From CAYFJO01 sp964343305 (lineage in GTDB: Bacteria; Planctomycetota; Planctomycetia; Pirellulales; Pirellulaceae): a DNA stretch of 9,916 nucleotides. Location: positions 1 through 9,916 of the forward strand of contig CAYFJO010000410.1 in the NCBI GenBank assembly GCA_964343305.1, given 5' to 3'. A program made the position numbers and the translations under genes. Below, piece by piece: positions 1-6,606 of this stretch (position 1 is its first letter; the number at the start of each line of letters is the position of its first letter). The notes below the pieces were generated by a model, which saw only the letters and a list, made by a program, of their open reading frames with translations, had not been told where the DNA came from and made no database searches.

Positions 1-1428
1 GACAACAAGTTTGAATCAGCCGAATACAAGCTGATGGTCGAGGGCGTGCGCAAGACGCTCGACAACATCGACAAGGTCGTTCCGGGCTTCAAGGGGCAGG
101 GCTACGAGATCGCTGGTTTCGCTTGGTTCCAGGGACACAAAGACAGCTTCACTGAAGAGCTGATCGTGGAGTACGAACAAAATCTCGTCAACCTGATCAA
201 TGACGTCCGCAAGGAGTTTGAGCAACCGAAGCTGCCCGTAGTGGTTGCCACTGTCGGATTCGGCGGACACAACATGCAGGAAAAATTCCTGAGGATCTTG
301 AAAGCCCAAATAGCTGTCGGCGATGCGAAGCAGCATCCAGAGTATGCCGGCACGGTGGCCTCGGTCGATACCCGCGACTTTTGGCGCGAGGTAGACGAAT
401 CACCGACAAACCAGGACTATCACTACAACCGCAATGCCGAGACTTACATGCTGATCGGCGATGCCCTCGGTCGCGCGATGGTTGGGCTGCTCGGCGGCAA
501 TGCGGAACCGCTCCCGCAGGCCACTCGTCCCAAGCGTGTCGCTCAAGACCAAACAGCCGAGCCGTCCGAAAAAGAAAAAGCCGCCGCGCGAAAGGCGTTG
601 AAGCCAATTATCCTCGATGGCATCGCGGCGTCGTACGTTGCCAATCCGCGCTACACCAAGGCACTGCTTGAAGAGACCGCTGGCGAACGACCACAGCGAG
701 CAAATCAGTTCCTGCGTGGCACGACGTATGGACTTGTCAACTGCTACCGCGCGGCCGGAATTGACGAGTACGACTGGCGTCCGTTCGGCCCCGACCTCAA
801 CAAAGCGCAGTGGGATTACTTCAGCTTCGATCCGCCCGAGACCCTGCCCGTCGAGAAAGGCAACCGTTACCGCAAGGTGACGTATCCCGAAGGAACGGCG
901 AATTGGATCGCGCCCGACTTTGATGCGCAAAAAGCTGGCTGGAAGAAAGGCTTGCAACCCTTCGGGCAGTTCGATGGAAAACTGGCGCCGGTGTCTGAGA
1001 CCTGTTCATCTCCGTTTTGCCGCTGCGGCGAGAAACCGAAGACACTGTGGGAAAAGGAAGTCCTACTGATCCGCGGCACATTCGAGATTCCGCCCTTGAA
1101 AGAGGGACACCGCTATCGCATCGTGCTCGGCGGCGCCGCCCACGTGAATTCCGGCGAAGGCTATGCAATCTACATCAATGGAAAGCTGTTGGCGGAATCG
1201 ACTCGTGGCGTCGCCGTGCGACAAGGCGGCCAACCGCGCGGCGCTCCCATCTACGCCGACTTCCGCGACGAATTCAAAGGCGACAGGGTCACCATCGCGG
1301 CGACCAGTTTCCTGCGTTACAACCACCCACGCATCAAACCCTATCCGCCCCGCGGTCACATCACGCTGCAAATCGAGGAGCAGAAGTTACCGCCGCTGGC
1401 CGTGGCAATTGGTGAATCGAACAAGTAG
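1..1428 (+). CDS. SASA-family (sialate O-acetylesterase-like) protein with long C-terminal region, 5' partial
   Basis: The frame is open from base 1 to the TAG at 1426-1428, so the true start and the catalytic-serine half lie upstream. The visible part is 475 residues. Residues about 1-165 match the second half of a SASA/DUF303 esterase domain: YEIAGFAWFQGHKD, then YEQNLVNLINDVRKEF, then HYNRNAETY, whose His141 (window numbering) is the likely catalytic histidine. These three blocks align closely with the next gene, so the two are paralogs. A charged linker (about 165-200) leads into roughly 270 residues with a cysteine cluster (C335, C340, C342) and a beta-rich stretch (YAIYINGKLLAES, DRVTIAATSFLRY) resembling a galactose-binding-like or carbohydrate-binding sandwich; that reading is inference. 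The family hydrolyses O-acetyl esters on sugars. Secretion is expected but the N-terminus is not visible. The next gene starts 33 nt downstream, suggesting co-transcription. Confidence 0.85.
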   Translation, partial: DNKFESAEYKLMVEGVRKTLDNIDKVVPGFKGQGYEIAGFAWFQGHKDSFTEELIVEYEQNLVNLINDVRKEFEQPKLPVVVATVGFGGHNMQEKFLRILKAQIAVGDAKQHPEYAGTVASVDTRDFWREVDESPTNQDYHYNRNAETYMLIGDALGRAMVGLLGGNAEPLPQATRPKRVAQDQTAEPSEKEKAAARKALKPIILDGIAASYVANPRYTKALLEETAGERPQRANQFLRGTTYGLVNCYRAAGIDEYDWRPFGPDLNKAQWDYFSFDPPETLPVEKGNRYRKVTYPEGTANWIAPDFDAQKAGWKKGLQPFGQFDGKLAPVSETCSSPFCRCGEKPKTLWEKEVLLIRGTFEIPPLKEGHRYRIVLGGAAHVNSGEGYAIYINGKLLAESTRGVAVRQGGQPRGAPIYADFRDEFKGDRVTIAATSFLRYNHPRIKPYPPRGHITLQIEEQKLPPLAVAIGESNK

Positions 1429-1461
1429 TCAACCACATACACGAAAACGAAGGGGACACTC

Positions 1462-2556
1462 ATGTCGAAAACTCAACCATTCACGAACTTGATCGCGATG
1501 CCACTGCTGGCAATGGCGCTGGTGGCGATTCCCACCTTCGCCGCCGAAGTCCCAGAGACGCTTCCCGATCCCGACGGCCAGCCCGCGGACATGAGCAAGC
1601 CCGTGCAGGTGTACATCTTGCTGGGCCAGTCCAACATGCTTGGCTTCGGCAAAATCAATCCATCCAAGGGAAAAGCGGAAGGCTCCTTGACGCACGCGGT
1701 GAAGGAGCAGAAGAAGTATCCCTACCTCGTGGACAACGCCGGCGATTGGACGGTGCGCAAGGACGTTCGCAACGTGCGCGTCATGGGGAGCGGCACTGGC
1801 AGCATGCGAGTCTTCAACAACGAGTGGATGACCATCGCGGGCAGGGCCGTCGGCCCTGAGATCGGCATCGGGCATTACGTGGGGCATGTTACCGACGCAC
1901 CGGTGCTCATCCTCAAGAGTTGCATCGGCAACCGCAGTCTCGGCTGGGACCTGCTGCCGCCAGGAAGCCCGTCGTTTGAGTTCGAAGACCAGGGCAAGGT
2001 TTGGCACTACGCCGGATATAAGGAAACGCCTCTCCGCTGGGAGAAAGGCACCGAGCCGAAGAAGATCAACTGGTACGCCGGCATGCAGTACGACGGCGAT
2101 ATTGCCCGCGCGAAGCAAGTGCTGACCGAACTCGACAAGTATTACCCAGGTGCTAACGAATACGAGATCGCGGGTTTCTTTTTCTGGCAGGGCGACAAGG
2201 ATCGCTACAATGCCGGACATGCCAGCCGCTACGAGCAGAACCTCGTGCACCTGATCAAGCAGTTGCGCAAGGACTTCGATGCCCCCAACGCCAAGTTCGT
2301 CTGTGCCACGCTTGGTCAAACCGCGAAAGGTGCCAAAGGTAACGAGGGACTGATCCTCGAAGCCCAACTCGCCGTCGATGGTAAGACCGGCAAGTACAAG
2401 GAATTCAAAGGCAACGTCGCCACCGTTTACAGCAATCCCTTGTGTCATGGTGGCGCTTCCAACAGCCACTACGGCGGGAATGCCGAGACCTACATGGACA
2501 TCGGCGAGGCGATGGGTCGGGCGATGGCAGAGTTGCTGACGAACGAGAAGGATTAA
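1462..2556 (+). CDS. Secreted SASA-family carbohydrate O-acetylesterase
   Basis: This is a 364-residue protein. ATG 1462 is supported by the Shine-Dalgarno-like GAAGGGG at 1449-1455 and by a Sec signal peptide starting there: polar MSKTQP, hydrophobic core about 10-25, probable cleavage near A27/A28 in TFAAEV. The single SASA domain follows. LLGQSNM holds the nucleophile Ser57, YEIAGFFFWQGDKD is the conserved central WQG block, and SHYGGNAETY near the end gives catalytic His336. Both members of the Ser-His dyad are present, so the enzyme should be active outside the cytoplasm. The family removes acetyl groups from sugars; the exact substrate is not deducible. Unlike its upstream paralog it ends directly after the SASA domain (GEAMGRAMAELL), with no added C-terminal module. 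It probably shares a transcript with the genes on either side (gaps of 33 and 76 nt). Confidence 0.9.
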   Translation: MSKTQPFTNLIAMPLLAMALVAIPTFAAEVPETLPDPDGQPADMSKPVQVYILLGQSNMLGFGKINPSKGKAEGSLTHAVKEQKKYPYLVDNAGDWTVRKDVRNVRVMGSGTGSMRVFNNEWMTIAGRAVGPEIGIGHYVGHVTDAPVLILKSCIGNRSLGWDLLPPGSPSFEFEDQGKVWHYAGYKETPLRWEKGTEPKKINWYAGMQYDGDIARAKQVLTELDKYYPGANEYEIAGFFFWQGDKDRYNAGHASRYEQNLVHLIKQLRKDFDAPNAKFVCATLGQTAKGAKGNEGLILEAQLAVDGKTGKYKEFKGNVATVYSNPLCHGGASNSHYGGNAETYMDIGEAMGRAMAELLTNEKD

Positions 2557-2567
2557 TCGGAACGAGC

Positions 2568-2636
2568 ATGGCTAAGCAGTTATGTCTTTCGGCGGTCGTC
2601 GGAATAGTGCACGCCTACGGCAGAAAAACCAAATGA
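2568..2636 (+). CDS. Possible 22-codon leader ORF before the large esterase
   Basis: ATG 2568 opens a 22-codon reading frame (MAKQLCLSAVVGIVHAYG then RKTK). Its TGA stop (2634-2636) overlaps the preferred ATG (2633-2635) of the following gene as ATGA, the usual layout for translational coupling. There is no strong Shine-Dalgarno in front of it, and a 22-codon frame can occur by chance. The hydrophobic middle resembles part of a signal peptide, so it could also be a leftover of an older gene start. Confidence 0.15.
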   Translation: MAKQLCLSAVVGIVHAYGRKTK

Positions 2637-5578
2637 AGTTCGTACAAAGAATCACCGCAGTTCTGTTCCTTACGTCCGTGCCGTTTTTCTCGGTGAAAGC
2701 CGCCGAGAAAAGTCTTGCCATCGAACTCGGCGCTCCGTTTCGAGCCAACGCCATTCTTCAACGCGAGATGCAGGCCCCCGTGTGGGGCTGGAGCGAACCA
2801 GGGACGCAAGTCAGCGTGCAGTTCGGCGGCCAGAAGAAGACAGCCACTGCAGGCAAAGACGGCAAATGGATGCTCAAGCTTGATCCACTCGAAGCCAGCT
2901 TTGAACCGCGCGAGATGGTCATCAGCGATCGCTCGGGCGGGAGTGTCACGCTCAAAAACATCCTGGTCGGCGAAGTCTGGCTCGCGTCCGGTCAGTCGAA
3001 CATGCAGTGGGTGGCGGGGAAGAGCAGCAGCAGCCTGCTTAAGGTCGATCCTGTTGGGGAAACCAGGGTCGCGCCGATCCGCGAGTTCGAAGTGACCAGC
3101 GTCTACGCGATGTTGCACCCGATCGAAAAAGCCGACGGCGCGTGGAAGAACGGCGACTACGGTAACTACAGCGCGATTGCTTTTGCCTTTGCTCACAAAC
3201 TCTACGGGGAGCTGAACGTTCCCATCGGTATCCTGAACTGCTCGTTCAGCCAGACGGCCATTCAGGCCTGGGTTCCGCGCGTGGGATTTCGAGACGGCAA
3301 AGACGAATACACGCAGGCCATCTATCGAAGCATCCTCGAGACCGACCCAACGACGTCCGAGCACAAGGCCGCGTGGAACTCGTTTTACCAGGACATTGAA
3401 AAGACGCTTAAAGAGAATGGTGATCGAGTCAGCAACGGCCAGGCTCCGCTGGCGATCTGGACGAAGACACCAGGCAACATGAACGGCAATCGCGACGCCT
3501 CCTGGCTGTTCAACGGCCGGCTCAATCCGGTTGTGCCTTACGCCATTCGTGGCGGCATCTGGAATCAGGGGTACGCCAACATGGGCGAGGGTCTGCCGTA
3601 CTACAACAATCTGCACAGCCTGGTTCGTGGTTGGCGGATGGTATGGGATCGCCCCGAACTTCCCGTCTACTTCCACCAGTTCTATAGCAATAGCGTTCCG
3701 ACCGATTCACCTAACTACCCCAGCATCGGCAGCACGGCCGAGATGCGGCTCGGCACCTGGTTGGCTCGCGATATTCCGGGGACCGGAATGGCCAGTCAGA
3801 TCGACATCACGGGCAGTATTCACTACTGGAACAAGGCCGTGCCCGGACAGCGGTTGGCGCTGCATGCTCTAAAGAACCAGTATCGTAAGAAGGTTGTTGC
3901 GGACGGCCCCATGTTTAAGTCGTACAAGGTCGAAGGCAACAAACTGATCGTGGAATTCGAGCACGCCGAGGGTGGACTGGTCGTGGCCGAGACGCGTACC
4001 AATAGCGATCGCAGGAACAAGGAAGGCACGGGACTGGCCGATCCAAAGGTGATCGAAAACGGCGCCGACCAAGTGAGACTCTTCTACATCGCCGATGAGA
4101 ACCGCATTTGGTATCCGGCCAAAGTACAGATCGCAGGCGACAAAGTTGTGCTCACCTCGCCGAAGGTGAAGTCCCCGCGCGGCGTCTCGTATGGCACGGG
4201 CGGAATCGGTTTCCAGCCGAATCTCTACAACAAGTCATTGCTTCCGATGACACCGTTCATCTACTACGACAACAAGTTGGTCACGAGCAAAACTTGGCCC
4301 GACGAGAAGCTGAAGGTGGACGGTGAAGTCGTAGATCCCAGCACCGTCGGCAAGCTGTACGAGTGGCGGAAGATGCCGCTCCTGAGTACACAATTCCGCG
4401 ACAACGCCGTCCTTCAGGCCGACGTCCCGGTAACCATCTGGGGCTCCGCAGTTCATGATTACGGTTACGAGGCCGAAGGCGAAGCGGTGATCAAGTTCAG
4501 CTTCGCAGGCATCGAAAAGACGATCCCGGTCAACGTCGACTCGCCAAACATTTTTGAACTCGGTCCGGGGCAGTCTCGCTACGCCGGGGGCGCTAAAGAG
4601 TGGCGCGTCACCGTGCTGCCGATGAAGGCCAGCGCCGAGCCCAAAACACTGAAGGTCACATTCCTGATTGGTGGCGAAGTCGCACACGAGCGGGTGTGTA
4701 AAAACATCGTCATTGGCGATGTTTGGTTCGTGGCGGCAGCGCCTGGAAAGTTTGACGTTCCCACCGAAAGTGCATCCAGCAGCCCGGTCCGCATGATGAC
4801 GCGCAAGGCAAAGCGCTTTACGTCTCCCCGCCCGTCGCGATACAGCGTATGTGTTTCAAGAACGCCTCTGAATCGGTTCGCCAGTGAATGGACGGACGTC
4901 ACGGGACTTGCGGCCGCCCTGGGAAACCGCATCGCCAGCAGAACGGGTAAGCCAGTCGGCATCATCTTCATGCAGAGCGGCATGACCTCGATGGGCAAAG
5001 GCATGCCATCGAAGAACCTGACCGATGTGAAAAGCTGGATTCCCGTCAATGATCTCAAGCAGGCCCCCAGCCTGATGGCTGACTACAAGGATCTCGCCAC
5101 CGTGCTGCCTGGGAATCCTTACTACGATGCAAACGCCCGGGGCTACGTCGCGGCCTGGAAACAGTATTGGAACGAATACATCCCGCAGATGACGGCAAGC
5201 AGATCCGTCCCCGATGGCGCTGCCTGGGGCAGCTACCCGACTCTGGCAAGTTCGGTCACCAGCAAAGCCGCTGAAGCTTACAACGTGCTGGTTCACTCAT
5301 TCACATCAGCAGGTCTCAAAGGGATCATCTTCCTCTCCAGCCCAGAGATGTTTGAGAAAGACCAGGGAGCCAACTACGGAGAACAAGTATCAGTACTGGC
5401 CAACAGTTGGAAAGAGCGTTTCGGTGGCAAGGACCCGCAGTTCGTCTACACGATCCCGAGCAAAGAGCTGGCGCCGAAGATCACGAAGCCAGCGGAAATT
5501 AAGGGCCAGTCCACCACTATCGAGATCACCGACTGGTCTGAAATCACAGAGCTGATCGAGCAGGTTGCGGGTAACTGA
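2633..5578 (+). CDS. Large secreted double-domain sialate O-acetylesterase-like protein
   Basis: The frame is open from ATG 2582, but ATG 2633 is preferred. MKFVQRITAVLFLTSV with the core FFSVKAAEK makes a standard signal peptide, whereas the earlier ATG adds 17 polar residues in front of it. The protein is then 981 residues, long for the SIAE family. It is an internal duplication. Half one (about 25-560) starts with RANAILQ (N39), has VGEVWLASGQSNM with nucleophile Ser122, IWNQGYAN around 314, and IHYWNK with probable catalytic His397. Half two (about 581-981) restarts with RDNAVLQ and IGDVWFVAAAPGK, where the serine position is Pro704, so this half is probably non-catalytic. In half one Tyr314 sits where relatives I recall usually have Glu (YQGEAN). 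The predicted role is exported deacetylation of sugars or polysaccharide. No Shine-Dalgarno stands out before 2633. Confidence 0.85.
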   Translation: MKFVQRITAVLFLTSVPFFSVKAAEKSLAIELGAPFRANAILQREMQAPVWGWSEPGTQVSVQFGGQKKTATAGKDGKWMLKLDPLEASFEPREMVISDRSGGSVTLKNILVGEVWLASGQSNMQWVAGKSSSSLLKVDPVGETRVAPIREFEVTSVYAMLHPIEKADGAWKNGDYGNYSAIAFAFAHKLYGELNVPIGILNCSFSQTAIQAWVPRVGFRDGKDEYTQAIYRSILETDPTTSEHKAAWNSFYQDIEKTLKENGDRVSNGQAPLAIWTKTPGNMNGNRDASWLFNGRLNPVVPYAIRGGIWNQGYANMGEGLPYYNNLHSLVRGWRMVWDRPELPVYFHQFYSNSVPTDSPNYPSIGSTAEMRLGTWLARDIPGTGMASQIDITGSIHYWNKAVPGQRLALHALKNQYRKKVVADGPMFKSYKVEGNKLIVEFEHAEGGLVVAETRTNSDRRNKEGTGLADPKVIENGADQVRLFYIADENRIWYPAKVQIAGDKVVLTSPKVKSPRGVSYGTGGIGFQPNLYNKSLLPMTPFIYYDNKLVTSKTWPDEKLKVDGEVVDPSTVGKLYEWRKMPLLSTQFRDNAVLQADVPVTIWGSAVHDYGYEAEGEAVIKFSFAGIEKTIPVNVDSPNIFELGPGQSRYAGGAKEWRVTVLPMKASAEPKTLKVTFLIGGEVAHERVCKNIVIGDVWFVAAAPGKFDVPTESASSSPVRMMTRKAKRFTSPRPSRYSVCVSRTPLNRFASEWTDVTGLAAALGNRIASRTGKPVGIIFMQSGMTSMGKGMPSKNLTDVKSWIPVNDLKQAPSLMADYKDLATVLPGNPYYDANARGYVAAWKQYWNEYIPQMTASRSVPDGAAWGSYPTLASSVTSKAAEAYNVLVHSFTSAGLKGIIFLSSPEMFEKDQGANYGEQVSVLANSWKERFGGKDPQFVYTIPSKELAPKITKPAEIKGQSTTIEITDWSEITELIEQVAGN

Positions 5579-5597
5579 GGAAAGAAACCATCGTCCC

Positions 5598-5726
5598 ATG
5601 TCGAACACCTTACGACGATTTCTGCTGGCCCTTTCGATCCTGTTTGCCACAGGCGTCAACGCGGCCGAACTCAAGCTGAGTTCTCTCTTTTAGGACCACA
5701 TGGTTATGCCAGTTTACACGATATAA
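5598..5726 (+). pseudogene. 5' remnant of a fourth sialate O-acetylesterase-type gene
   Basis: ATG 5598 starts a clean signal peptide (MSNTLRRFLLALSILFATG, then VNAAE) followed by LKLSSLF and a TAG at 5691-5693. The same frame continues DHMV-MPVYTI to a TAA at 5724-5726. Secreted SIAE-type esterases typically begin their mature part with a block of the form LxxLFxDHMVLQRxMPVxVWG; the gene just upstream has the related RANAILQREMQAPVWG. The stub thus matches this signature with a stop in the middle (one C-to-T change would turn CAG into TAG) and about four residues (LQRx) missing before MPV. Nothing recognisable of the remaining roughly 450 residues follows. It starts 19 nt after the previous gene, so it was probably the next gene of that operon. 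The alternative, a functional 31-residue secreted peptide, is less likely. Confidence 0.6.
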
Positions 5727-5843
5727 AGGACGTTATCTAGGACATTCTGGGAGTGGGGAAGTCGGCGGTCGCGGGAATGCTGCGAGGCCAGAAAATGCAA
5801 ATTGAGTCGATATCACCCGACCGGTACAATGCAGTGACGACCG

Positions 5844-5875
5844 GGGGTGCTTGCCTGGCATGTCCAGCCAACCCC
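5844..5875. other. Interrupted hairpin, possible structured RNA or element end
   Basis: GGGGT (5844-5848) pairs with ACCCC (5871-5875), and inside it CTGG (5855-5858) pairs with CCAG (5864-5867) around a 5-nt CATGT loop. The internal loop is asymmetric (six against three bases). No T-run follows, so it does not look like an intrinsic terminator. It may be a chance fold. Confidence 0.2.
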
Positions 5876-5934
5876 GATTAACCTGTTTAGCGGACGGCGG
5901 CAAGTTTCGATTCCGGGCACTAACAGGAGAATCA

Positions 5935-6006
5935 ATGCAACCGCAATCAGGTTGTTCACGCATTTCAAATTGTTGTAAACTGACTGTTGTTGATTCCCGT
6001 AAATAG
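5935..6006 (+). CDS. Possible 23-residue small ORF
   Basis: ATG 5935 is preceded by AGGAG at 5925-5929 with a 5-nt gap, one of the better ribosome-binding sites in the window. The frame gives 23 residues (MQPQSGCSRISNCCKLTVV then DSRK) ending at TAG 6004-6006, with three cysteines. I do not recognise it. It may be a small protein, a leader peptide before the cassette at 6057, or the start of a lost gene. Confidence 0.2.
   Translation: MQPQSGCSRISNCCKLTVVDSRK
5952..5981 (+). promoter_or_regulatory. Weak sigma70-like promoter candidate for the 6057-7416 cassette
   Basis: TTGTTC (5952-5957) and TAAACT (5976-5981) are 18 nt apart and resemble -35 and -10 elements, about 75 nt upstream of the first cassette ATG. 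Similarity to consensus is partial, planctomycete promoters are poorly characterised, and the match overlaps the small ORF at 5935. Tentative. Confidence 0.15.
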
Positions 6007-6056
6007 TCGCGACGAGCGGCGACGGAAATGCCAACCCGTTGTGTGACTCCAATCAC

Positions 6057-6194
6057 ATGAAAACTCCGACTGATGACCTCGAAAATCGACGACGGGTGTG
6101 GGACACTATCTCGGAGTTCTACCTCGACACAAAGTCATTTGGCAGGACGCTTTTATTGTGCCACGAATTAATCCTCTCAGCGATCGAGGTGTAG
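6057..6194 (+). CDS. Truncated 45-residue ORF resembling the N-terminus of DUF7079-type proteins
   Basis: ATG 6057 opens 45 codons ending at TAG 6192-6194. The product contains DLENRRRVWDTISEFYLDT and then LLLCHELILSAIEV. From memory, proteins of the DUF7079 type have an N-terminal block of the form RRxVWxALSELFLDTEL followed by a helix ending in ELAxSPxSxEEV, and the stub matches this order. In that family the chain continues with a further domain; here it stops exactly where the next gene begins, so it looks C-terminally truncated. Its last codons contain GAGGTG (6186-6191), a good ribosome-binding site for the ATG at 6196, and only one base separates its stop from that ATG, so the two should be translationally coupled. 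No signal peptide; predicted cytoplasmic. The family assignment is recollection of a short motif and needs a profile search. Confidence 0.45.
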   Translation: MKTPTDDLENRRRVWDTISEFYLDTKSFGRTLLLCHELILSAIEV

Positions 6195-6195
6195 C

Positions 6196-6594
6196 ATGGG
6201 CGCTGAACCGTGGGAATACTTTGTGCCGTACCAAGACGACATAGACGCTGTGCTTCAGGCCTTGCGCGAGCAAGAGTTCGCGGCAGGTCGGTTTCGAGGA
6301 AGCGAGTTGAATCCGGCGACAATCGAGGAAGCATTCGCAGCAATGGAAGAATGTGGAACTGCATCGATACTCGACATTGCACATGTCTCCGATACGGCGG
6401 ATTTTTGTGCCGTGGCGCCGTTACCAGATGAAGAACTCGTTGAGCTATTCGGAACAACTGAGCCGACACGTGAAACGATTCAGCACGATATGTCATTCTT
6501 TGAGGACATCGAACGCGGGCAAGGCGTTTACATCATTGTCTACAATGACGGTCAACCATCCGAGATCTTCTTTGGTGGTTACTCTTTCGACTGA
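6196..6594 (+). CDS. Conserved hypothetical acidic cytoplasmic protein
   Basis: This is a 132-residue protein starting MGAEPWEYFVPYQDDIDAVL, with GAGGTG at 6186-6191 four bases before the ATG. It has no signal peptide or membrane segment and is rich in Asp and Glu. It reads as an N-terminal helical part (DIDAVLQALREQEFAAGRF), a helix around 40-52 (NPATIEEAFAAMEE), an APLPDEELVELFGT block, and a C-terminal beta-like part (GVYIIVYNDGQPSEIFFGG) ending in YSFD. The MGAxPWEYFVPYQ opening and SEIFF.GYSFD ending resemble an uncharacterised family I recall from actinobacteria, myxobacteria and planctomycetes. I know of no function for it. Packing between the DUF7079-like stub and the next ORF suggests one transcript. 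Small acidic proteins in such gene strings are often immunity proteins, but that is only inference. Confidence 0.8.
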   Translation: MGAEPWEYFVPYQDDIDAVLQALREQEFAAGRFRGSELNPATIEEAFAAMEECGTASILDIAHVSDTADFCAVAPLPDEELVELFGTTEPTRETIQHDMSFFEDIERGQGVYIIVYNDGQPSEIFFGGYSFD

Positions 6595-6606
6595 CGGCAT
6601 GCAAAC

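Larger units (their letters stand above)
5727..6056 (+). other. Gene-poor stretch with a hairpin and a tiny ORF
   Basis: I see no gene longer than about 25 codons with coding character on the + strand. The reverse-strand frames here (up to 107 codons) are rich in Arg, Pro and Ser and carry no recognisable motif, so I do not call them. The stretch contains an interrupted hairpin (5844-5875), a 23-codon ORF with a good ribosome-binding site (5935-6006) and a weak promoter-like pair (5952-5981), listed separately. Confidence 0.5.

Noticed and set aside
1429..2469. Reverse-strand frame of 346 codons opposite the second esterase
   Set aside because: It is the mirror of a well-supported gene with signal peptide and catalytic motifs. 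High G+C DNA often leaves such antisense frames open, and no family motif is visible in it.
2615..3676. Reverse-strand frame of 353 codons opposite the large esterase
   Set aside because: Same reason: it overlaps the SASA domain carrying GQSNM on the + strand and shows no recognisable domain.
4780..4870. Possible frameshift in the second half of the large esterase, where the translation becomes Ser/Arg-rich
   Set aside because: The same frame continues into clear SASA-like sequence (GLAAALGNRIASRTGKPVG) on the far side, so no shift is needed.
5844..5875. Intrinsic terminator after the esterase cluster
   Set aside because: The stem is interrupted and no T-run follows; kept only as a low-confidence hairpin.
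5895..5921. tRNA T-arm-like string (TTTCGATTCCGGG)
   Set aside because: The bases on either side do not form the 5-bp T stem, and no acceptor, D or anticodon arm could be placed upstream.
5733..6056. Two overlapping reverse-strand frames (79 and 107 codons) in the gap before the cassette
   Set aside because: Composition is Arg/Pro/Ser-rich with no motif, signal peptide or convincing start, and neither frame is supported by neighbours.
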